DNA from: Candidatus Omnitrophota bacterium
Lineage (GTDB): Bacteria > Omnitrophota > Omnitrophia > Omnitrophales > Aquincolibacteriaceae
DNA: 6,075 nucleotides
Assembly (NCBI GenBank): GCA_023247135.1
Contig: JAHFHB010000129.1
Location: 1-6,075 of the forward strand
Direction of reading: 5' to 3'
Shown here: one piece after another, positions 1-5,226 of the stretch
Numbering within the stretch: position 1 is the first letter of the stretch
Layout of the letters: the number at the start of each line of letters is the position of its first letter
Program-made: the position numbers and the translations under genes
Notes under the pieces: model-generated
Databases searched by the model: none
What the model saw: only the letters and a program-made list of their open reading frames with translations
Told to the model about the DNA's origin: nothing

Positions 1-579
1 TTTCTGACTCTGGTGGTGAGCGGCATTCTGCTCATGTTCTATTACCGCCCCACGGTGGAATACGCCTATAACGATATTGTCGCCATGCGTGAGCACGTGC
101 CCTTCGGGATCATGCGCGAGCTGCACCGCTGGGGCGCGCACGCCATGGTCATCACGGTCTGGCTGCACATGTTTCGCGTGTTCATGACCGGTTCTTACAA
201 ACCGCCGCGCGAATTCAACTGGGTGATCGGCGTCATTTTGCTGGTGTTGACCATGCTGCTCAGTTTCACCGGCTATCTTCTGCCGTGGGATCAGCTGGCC
301 ATGTGGGCGATCACGGTCGGCAGCAACATGGCGCGCGCCACGCCGTTTCTCGGGCACGAAGGCCCCGGCGCGGCTCTGCTCAAATTGGGCGACATTCCTT
401 TGATTCATGCCGGCAGCGATGTGCGCTTCGCGCTGCTCGGCGGCCGTTTTGTCGGCGCGGCCGCGCTTTTACGGTTCTACATTCTGCACTGCGTTGCGAT
501 TCCGGTGGTGGTGGTGATCCTGATGGCCGTCCACTTCTGGCGCATCCGCAAAGACGGAGGCATTAGCGCACCGCTATGA
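1..579 (+). CDS. petB: Cytochrome b N-terminal (b6-like) subunit of a quinol:cytochrome c oxidoreductase, 5' partial
   Basis: This is the haem-b-carrying half of a split cytochrome b, an integral membrane protein that oxidises quinol together with a Rieske protein. The frame is open from base 1 (FLTLVVSGILLMFYYRPT), so the GTG at 13 is an internal valine and the true start lies upstream. Counting from base 1, 192 residues are visible. The four haem b ligands are present: H42 and H56 in RELHRW...WLHMFRV (13 residues between) and H163 and H178 in ILHC...VHFW (14 between). The 13/14 spacing is the cytochrome b6 pattern; mitochondrial-type cytochrome b has 13/13. GYLLPWDQ (91-98) is the conserved segment near the quinol-oxidation site, and the end, IRKDGGIS, is b6-like. 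The loop between PFLGHEGP and LLRFY (about 115-160) is longer than in chloroplast b6. The first helix and any cytochrome b6-type haem c cysteine lie outside the window. The stop overlaps the next gene by 4 bases. Confidence 0.96.
   Translation, partial: FLTLVVSGILLMFYYRPTVEYAYNDIVAMREHVPFGIMRELHRWGAHAMVITVWLHMFRVFMTGSYKPPREFNWVIGVILLVLTMLLSFTGYLLPWDQLAMWAITVGSNMARATPFLGHEGPGAALLKLGDIPLIHAGSDVRFALLGGRFVGAAALLRFYILHCVAIPVVVVILMAVHFWRIRKDGGISAPL
576..579 (+). other. ATGA stop/start overlap between the two cytochrome b genes
   Basis: The ATG of the C-terminal subunit gene (576-578) and the TGA of the N-terminal subunit gene (577-579) share bases. This is the usual arrangement for translationally coupled genes whose products are needed in equal amounts. 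The nearest Shine-Dalgarno-like string, GGAGG at 556-560, also encodes the conserved KDGG segment and sits 15 bases from the ATG, so coupling probably matters more than independent initiation. Confidence 0.8.
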
Positions 580-1658
580 TGCACGCTTTCACCGAAGCGA
601 TTAATTCTTTTTCCTCCCCGGTGGCGATTTTCAGCACCGCATTTGCGCTTTTTGCCCTTTTCGTGACGTTCCCGAAATTTATGACGTCAGGGCCTGTGGC
701 CAGCGCCTTCGGGCTTTTGGTGGTCGCTTTTTTTGCGGTGGGCATGCAGAACCCGCATTTTCGCGAAATGGTGGTGAAGCCGGACAACGTTCCGATCATC
801 GGCCTGATTTTTATTTTTGGTTTTTTCACCTGGTATGCCATGCGCAAGGCTGTGATTAACGATGACTTGATCGAGCAGGGAAAACCCACGATTGAAAAAA
901 CCGAGTCGGAAGAAAAAGTCATGGTGTTCCCGTACCTGATTTACATCGAGTTTGTCGTGGCGCTGGTGTACGCGGCAGTGCTGGTATTCTGGTCCATTTT
1001 GATCAAGGCGCCTTTGGAAGACCCCGCCAATCCGGCGCTTTCGCCCAACCCGTCCAAGGCGCCGTGGTACTTTTTGGGATTGCAGGAAATGCTGGTGTAT
1101 TTCGACCCCTGGCTGGCCGGCGTGCTTTTTCCCACGTTCATTATTCTCGGGCTGTGCGCGATTCCTTACATCGACAACAATCCCAAGACGTCCGGCTATT
1201 ACAGTTTTAAACAGCGCCGTTGGGGCATCATCGCTTTTCTGGGCGGCTTCTGGCTGCTTTGGATTTTGCTTGTTTTGATGGGAACTTTTTTGCGCGGCCC
1301 GAACTGGAATTTCTTCGGTCCGTTTGAAGAGTGGAATGCGCACAAGCTGGTGCCGCTCGTCAACGTGAACCTTTCAGAATTCTTTTACGTGAAGTGGCTC
1401 GGCATGGGGCTGCCGCACAATTTGTTTATCCGCGAACTTCCCGGATTTGCGGCGCTTGCGTTTTATTACGGAGTGCTTCCCGTTTTGCTGCAGAAAACCT
1501 TGCTGAAGAATCTGCATGAACGTCTGGGCGCGCCGCGTTACGCGATCCTGATTATTCTGGCGCTAACTATGCTGGCTCTGCCGGTGAAAATGTATCTGCG
1601 CTGGGCGTTTAACCTGAAGTATCTCATCGCGATTCCGGAAGTGTTCTTTAATATCTGA
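576..1658 (+). CDS. Cytochrome b C-terminal (subunit IV-like) subunit with an extra N-terminal membrane region
   Basis: This 360-residue membrane protein is the partner of the preceding cytochrome b half and completes the quinol-oxidation site. The conserved PxWY signature is at 163-165 within PSKAPWYFLGLQEML; the glutamate of the classical PEWY is absent at that position, and the nearest is E171. About eight hydrophobic helices are visible: 16-34, 41-57, 72-88, 119-143, 182-198, 218-239, 287-306 and 321-338. Subunit IV/PetD is normally about 160 residues with three helices, so this protein carries roughly 110 extra N-terminal residues (three helices and a charged linker, 91-116) plus a longer C-terminal part. 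A GPNWNFFGPFEEW segment (241-253) follows the helix at 218-239. The start at 576 is chosen because ATG overlaps the upstream TGA (ATGA), which suggests translational coupling; ATG at 579 is equally possible. GGAGG at 556-560 is 15 bases away, rather far. No c-type haem motif is present, unlike QcrC of Bacillus. Confidence 0.92.
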   Translation: MMHAFTEAINSFSSPVAIFSTAFALFALFVTFPKFMTSGPVASAFGLLVVAFFAVGMQNPHFREMVVKPDNVPIIGLIFIFGFFTWYAMRKAVINDDLIEQGKPTIEKTESEEKVMVFPYLIYIEFVVALVYAAVLVFWSILIKAPLEDPANPALSPNPSKAPWYFLGLQEMLVYFDPWLAGVLFPTFIILGLCAIPYIDNNPKTSGYYSFKQRRWGIIAFLGGFWLLWILLVLMGTFLRGPNWNFFGPFEEWNAHKLVPLVNVNLSEFFYVKWLGMGLPHNLFIRELPGFAALAFYYGVLPVLLQKTLLKNLHERLGAPRYAILIILALTMLALPVKMYLRWAFNLKYLIAIPEVFFNI

Positions 1659-1669
1659 AGAAGTGCATC

Positions 1670-4498
1670 ATGCCTCCAAAAAAACCTTCACTTTACAGCC
1701 TGGATAAAACACACGTGGCATTTGCCGCGTCCGGTTTCATTCTGCTCGTCGGGCTCGTGTGGATGGTGTTGCAGGATTCCAGCCGGGAGTGGAAAGGCTG
1801 GCAGCGCAAGTACATGGCCATGATGCAAGAGCGCGCTCAAACGGAACTCAAGGAAACGCAGGCCAAGATCAATGCGGAGGAACTGAAGAAGCTTCAGGCC
1901 GAGCTGGCGGAAGCCAAGAGCACGGTCGTGCAGCACCGCGCGGAAATCCAAAAAGCCCAAAACGAGCTGGATCAAATCACAAACCGTTTCAACAAGGTCA
2001 AAACCGAATATCAGAACCTGAAGCAATTCCAGGACAGCGACCGTTATTTTTATGAAGAGTATGCGGATCATCATGAAGACGAGAAGGCGCGCGTGTACGA
2101 CAAGCGTCTGAAAGACCGCGAAGGTGAGCTGGCCCAGGCGAAACTGAAATTCGAGCAGATCACCGCGGAAAAAGAAGCCAAGGAAGCCGAGATCAAAACC
2201 TGGACCGGCCGCGAACAGGAAGTTTCCAAAAAAATCACGGCCATGGAAATGGATGTGACGCTGGCAGAGGGCAAGATCAGCAAATTTACGCCGAGCCTTG
2301 CCAAGGAAATTCTCAATGCGCCGATGCTTGATTTCATCCACCCGTCACTGCAGATTCAGCAGATTGTCGTGGAGAAGCTCCAGGATGATTACTATTTTGC
2401 CAAAGCGCAAAAAGTAGACCGCTGCATTACCTGTCATTTGGGCATCGACCAGAAAGGGCTTGAGAACGCGCCGCAGCCATTTCGCACGCACCCGAACCTG
2501 GATCTTTTCCTTGGCTCCAATTCGCCGCACAAGCTGGAAGAAATCGGTTGCACAACCTGCCACGGCGGCAGCGGCCAATCGGTGAGTTTTACCACGGCCG
2601 CGCACACGCCGCACAGTTCTGAGCAAGCCAAGGAGTGGGCGAAAAAATACGACTGGAAGGCTCTGGAATTTTGGGCGGATAAAATGCTGCCGCTCAATCA
2701 CGTGGAAGCGTCCTGCGCCAAGTGCCATACGGGCACCGTGGATGTGCCGCAAGCCCCCAAGCTGAATGAAGGCCGCCGGCTTGTGACCGAGTACGGCTGC
2801 ACAGGCTGCCACAAAGTTGAAGGCATGGACCGCTGGAAGGTGGGCCCAAGCCTGGCGCATGTGCAGAGCAAGCTGGATGGGGACTGGATTGTGCGCTGGC
2901 TGCAGAATCCCAAAGAGTTTCGCCATTCCACCAGGATGCCGCGTATTTTTAATCTCAGCAATGCCTCGGATCCCGAAAGTCTGGATAAAAACAACGCCGC
3001 GATTTCCGGGGTGGCCGCGTATCTGATGAAAAATTCCGATCCCGTGACGCTGACGGCGCCGGTAGGGAAGGGTCATGCGGAAAACGGCAAAACGCTGGTC
3101 GAGACGATCGGCTGCCTGGGCTGTCATACGGTCGGCGGACAGAGCGCCAACCACCACGGGCCGGAACTCTCGGGCCTTGGCAGCAAGGTCAAACCCGAAT
3201 GGCTTTACAGCTGGCTGAAAGACCCCAAACACTACAACCCGAACACGCGTATGCCGAGCCTGCGCCTGAGCGATCAGGAAGCTTCCGACATTACGGCGTA
3301 CCTGCTGGCGGATCACAACGAAAAGTTTGAGAGTGACCGGCCGCCCTATGTGAAACCGGAAGTCGTGGCAGACATGGCCGTGAGTTTTCTGACCGGCACG
3401 ATGCGGCATGAAGATGCGCTGAAAAAACTGAATGCCATGAGCCCGGAAGAACAGCTCGAATTTGTCGGCTCCAAAGTCATTGCGCATCAAGGCTGTTTCG
3501 GCTGTCATGAGATCAAAGGGTTTGAGGACGCCAAGCCGATCGGAACGGAACTGACTTATGAAGGCACCAAGGACTTAAGCCGCTTTGATTTCGGGTTTGT
3601 GGAGATTCCGCGCACGAGGCAGGCCTGGATTTTTCAGAAATTGAAAGACCCGCGCGCCTACGATCGGGGCAAGGTGAAGCCGTATTTTGAAAAACTCAAA
3701 ATGCCTCATTTTGAATTCTCGGACGAACAAGCGGATGCCATCACCACCTTTGTGCTGAGCCTGCAAAAATCAAGCATCCCGCTGGAGATGCAGAAGGTTT
3801 TGGACAGCCGTGAAAAAGAAACCGAAGCCGGCCGCCTGCTGGTTGAAAAAATGAACTGCCAGGGCTGTCACACCGTCGATGGAGTCGAGGGCCGGGTGCG
3901 TTCGATCATCGAAGATGCGGGCAATGCGCCGCCGATTCTGGACGGCGAAGGTAAAAAAGTCCGTGAGCGCTGGCTTTATCATTTCTTGAAAGGGCCGACG
4001 CCCATTCGCCCGTGGCTCAAGTACCGCATGCCGACCTTTGGATTTTCTGATCAGGAAACACATTCGCTGGTGACTTACTTCAACCATCTGTCGAATGTGC
4101 ACGAGCGCTATGTGGAAGATGAAACTCCGGTGACGACGCCTGAACATGTCAAGCAAGGCGGACCGCTTTTTACGCAGCTGCAGTGCATCAAGTGCCACCA
4201 GGCGCATCCGGATGCGGCGCTCTCGTCGTCATTTCTTGCGCCGAATCTTGAAATGGCCAAAGACCGCCTGCGGCCCGACTGGATTCTGGAATGGCTGAAG
4301 GATCCGCAGGTTGTCATGCCCGGAACCATGATGCCCGGCTTTTTTCCCGACGGCGCTTCGCCGCTTCCGGATATCTTGAACGGCGATGCAACCGAACAAA
4401 TTCGCGCGATCCGCGATTACCTGATGGTCTTCAATCCTGACGAAAAACCGGCAGCAGCCGCTGCGGGCGCCAAGGATCGAAAGAACACAGCCACCTAA
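1670..4498 (+). CDS. Membrane-anchored octahaem c-type cytochrome with long coiled-coil stalk
   Basis: This 942-residue protein is the probable electron acceptor module of the cytochrome b complex. Layout: a short basic N-terminus (PPKKP), one membrane helix at about 15-35 (signal anchor; positive-inside places the rest in the periplasm), a K/E/Q-rich helical coiled coil at about 44-205, then eight CXXCH haem c motifs at C252, C294, C349, C377, C482, C609, C730 and C839. The last five each start a class-I-like cytochrome c module with a plausible distal methionine in an MP context (M423, M528, M678, M787, M887 or M888). The first three are closely spaced, lack such an MP, and may have histidine ligands (candidates include H274, H287, H311 and H314). 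The tail after about 922 is Ala/Lys-rich. The start lies 11 bases after the upstream stop, with only a weak purine-rich GAAGAAG (1657-1663) as ribosome site. No cytochrome c1/f or Rieske domain is present. The operon position supports a role in this complex; the precise family is not one I can name. Confidence 0.93.
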   Translation: MPPKKPSLYSLDKTHVAFAASGFILLVGLVWMVLQDSSREWKGWQRKYMAMMQERAQTELKETQAKINAEELKKLQAELAEAKSTVVQHRAEIQKAQNELDQITNRFNKVKTEYQNLKQFQDSDRYFYEEYADHHEDEKARVYDKRLKDREGELAQAKLKFEQITAEKEAKEAEIKTWTGREQEVSKKITAMEMDVTLAEGKISKFTPSLAKEILNAPMLDFIHPSLQIQQIVVEKLQDDYYFAKAQKVDRCITCHLGIDQKGLENAPQPFRTHPNLDLFLGSNSPHKLEEIGCTTCHGGSGQSVSFTTAAHTPHSSEQAKEWAKKYDWKALEFWADKMLPLNHVEASCAKCHTGTVDVPQAPKLNEGRRLVTEYGCTGCHKVEGMDRWKVGPSLAHVQSKLDGDWIVRWLQNPKEFRHSTRMPRIFNLSNASDPESLDKNNAAISGVAAYLMKNSDPVTLTAPVGKGHAENGKTLVETIGCLGCHTVGGQSANHHGPELSGLGSKVKPEWLYSWLKDPKHYNPNTRMPSLRLSDQEASDITAYLLADHNEKFESDRPPYVKPEVVADMAVSFLTGTMRHEDALKKLNAMSPEEQLEFVGSKVIAHQGCFGCHEIKGFEDAKPIGTELTYEGTKDLSRFDFGFVEIPRTRQAWIFQKLKDPRAYDRGKVKPYFEKLKMPHFEFSDEQADAITTFVLSLQKSSIPLEMQKVLDSREKETEAGRLLVEKMNCQGCHTVDGVEGRVRSIIEDAGNAPPILDGEGKKVRERWLYHFLKGPTPIRPWLKYRMPTFGFSDQETHSLVTYFNHLSNVHERYVEDETPVTTPEHVKQGGPLFTQLQCIKCHQAHPDAALSSSFLAPNLEMAKDRLRPDWILEWLKDPQVVMPGTMMPGFFPDGASPLPDILNGDATEQIRAIRDYLMVFNPDEKPAAAAAGAKDRKNTAT
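1799..2284 (+). other. Coding segment for a coiled-coil stalk (residues about 44-205 of the octahaem cytochrome)
   Basis: The segment is rich in Lys, Glu, Gln and Ala with regularly spaced Leu/Ile/Val and no proline through its helical arms, as expected of coiled coil. It appears as two arms of similar length (about 44-120 and 140-205) separated by an aromatic and acidic stretch (about 121-139, including Tyr, Phe, two His and several Asp/Glu). This could be either a hinge in one long rod or the turn of an antiparallel hairpin. It contains no cysteine and no haem motif. Confidence 0.75.
2780..4441 (+). repeat. Five diverged tandem cytochrome c modules (protein-level repeat)
   Basis: Each module reads CXXCH, then a W-[IL]-x-x-x-L-[KQ]-x-P helix, then an MP segment bearing the likely haem ligand, then a helix ending in a YL/FVL/YF-type motif. 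The module helices begin WIVRWLQNP (406), WLYSWLKDP (511), WIFQKLKDP (653), WLYHFLKGP (768) and WILEWLKDP (871). CXXCH-to-CXXCH spacings are 105, 127, 121 and 109 residues. The copies are well diverged, which indicates old duplication rather than a recent DNA repeat; no long identical nucleotide repeat was seen. Confidence 0.85.
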
Positions 4499-4503
4499 GG
4501 AGG
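4497..4503 (+). promoter_or_regulatory. Strong Shine-Dalgarno site for the copper protein gene
   Basis: AAGGAGG begins inside the TAA stop of the cytochrome gene (4496-4498) and ends five bases before the ATG at 4509. It is the best ribosome binding site in the window; the other internal gene starts have weak or distant ones. This suggests the copper protein is translated independently and perhaps in larger amounts than the membrane subunits. Confidence 0.85.
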
Positions 4504-4508
4504 GTGTT

Positions 4509-5216
4509 ATGAAACAATCACTCAAGACATTCGCATTGCTTATGACGGCGGCCTACGCGCTTTCTCATCCGGCCTGGGCGGCCTCGGTGAAAGGCTCCGT
4601 GGCCTTTGCGGGAGCGGCCCCGGCGCCCAAAACAGTCAACATGGCCGCAGACCCCACGTGCGCGGCACTGCACAAAACGCCTCAGCCCGATGAAGACCTG
4701 GTGGTCAACAGCAACAACACGCTTAAAAATGTGTTTGTCTACGTGAAGACGGGCCTGGAAGGCAAGACGTTCCCGGCTCCGGCGGAACCGGTTTCCTTTG
4801 ACCAAAACGGCTGCCACTACGTTCCGCATGTGGTGGGTGTGATGGTCGGTCAGCCGTTTCAAATCATCAACAGCGATTCCACCCTGCATAACGTGCACAG
4901 CCTGGCCAAGGAATCCAAACAGTTTAATCTGGGCATGCCGATCAAGGGGATGAAGATCAAAAAAACGTTTGAGAAACCGGAAATTATGGCCAAGGTCAAG
5001 TGCGACGTGCATCCCTGGATGCATGCGTATGTCGGCGTGTTGAGCCATCCGTTTTATGCGGTCAGCGGTGATGACGGCAGTTTTGAGATCAAAGACCTGC
5101 CGCCCGGAAAATACACGCTGGAAGCCTGGCAAGAAACGCTGGGTACCAAAACCGTGGAAATTACGGTGCCTGACAGCGGCGATACGGCGCCTGTCCAGTT
5201 TTCGTTCGGCAGCTAG
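4509..5216 (+). CDS. Secreted cupredoxin-like copper protein with C-terminal carboxypeptidase-regulatory-like domain
   Basis: This 235-residue protein is probably a soluble periplasmic electron carrier. It starts with a Sec signal peptide (KQS-LK, hydrophobic core about 7-19, AWA at 22-24, cleavage after A24 or A25). Residues about 60-180 look cupredoxin-like: a histidine in STLHNVH (H127 or H130) and C165-DV-H168-PW-M171, a C-x2-H-x2-M set that fits a type 1 copper site. Residues about 176-233 (AVSGDDGSFEIKDLPPGKY...) form a small beta-sandwich of the carboxypeptidase regulatory-like type. C51 and C102 are extra cysteines that could form a disulfide; H103 and H107 next to C102 are further potential metal ligands. 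There is no membrane helix after the signal, no lipobox and no CXXCH. Its place between the octahaem cytochrome and haem A synthase supports a role in passing electrons towards an oxidase. Similar proteins are often loosely annotated as methylamine utilisation proteins, for which nothing here gives support. Confidence 0.85.
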   Translation: MKQSLKTFALLMTAAYALSHPAWAASVKGSVAFAGAAPAPKTVNMAADPTCAALHKTPQPDEDLVVNSNNTLKNVFVYVKTGLEGKTFPAPAEPVSFDQNGCHYVPHVVGVMVGQPFQIINSDSTLHNVHSLAKESKQFNLGMPIKGMKIKKTFEKPEIMAKVKCDVHPWMHAYVGVLSHPFYAVSGDDGSFEIKDLPPGKYTLEAWQETLGTKTVEITVPDSGDTAPVQFSFGS

Positions 5217-5226
5217 ATGATATAGC

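Noticed and set aside
13..15. GTG at 13 as the start of the cytochrome b gene
   Set aside because: The frame is open to base 1 and the residues before it (FLTL) continue the first membrane helix, so the gene begins upstream of the window.
1659..1669. Terminator or promoter between the cytochrome b and cytochrome c genes, and in the other gene junctions
   Set aside because: The gaps are 11 bases or fewer, with no inverted repeat plus T-run and no room for a promoter. The genes read as one transcription unit.
1688..2341. Minus-strand frame of 217 codons opposite the coiled-coil segment
   Set aside because: The Leu/Phe-rich translation is the complement of Lys/Glu/Gln codons in the coiled coil. 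It is a compositional shadow, not a membrane protein gene.
2345..3508. Long minus-strand open frame of 387 codons inside the octahaem cytochrome gene
   Set aside because: It is fully opposite a gene with eight haem motifs and clear domain repeats. Its translation is Phe/Arg/His/Gln-rich with no recognisable domain, as expected of a reverse frame of GC-biased coding DNA.
5217..5225. ATG at 5217 as a start for haem A synthase
   Set aside because: This ATG reads M-I-stop and is out of frame with the synthase. The synthase frame itself is closed by TGA at 5218-5220.
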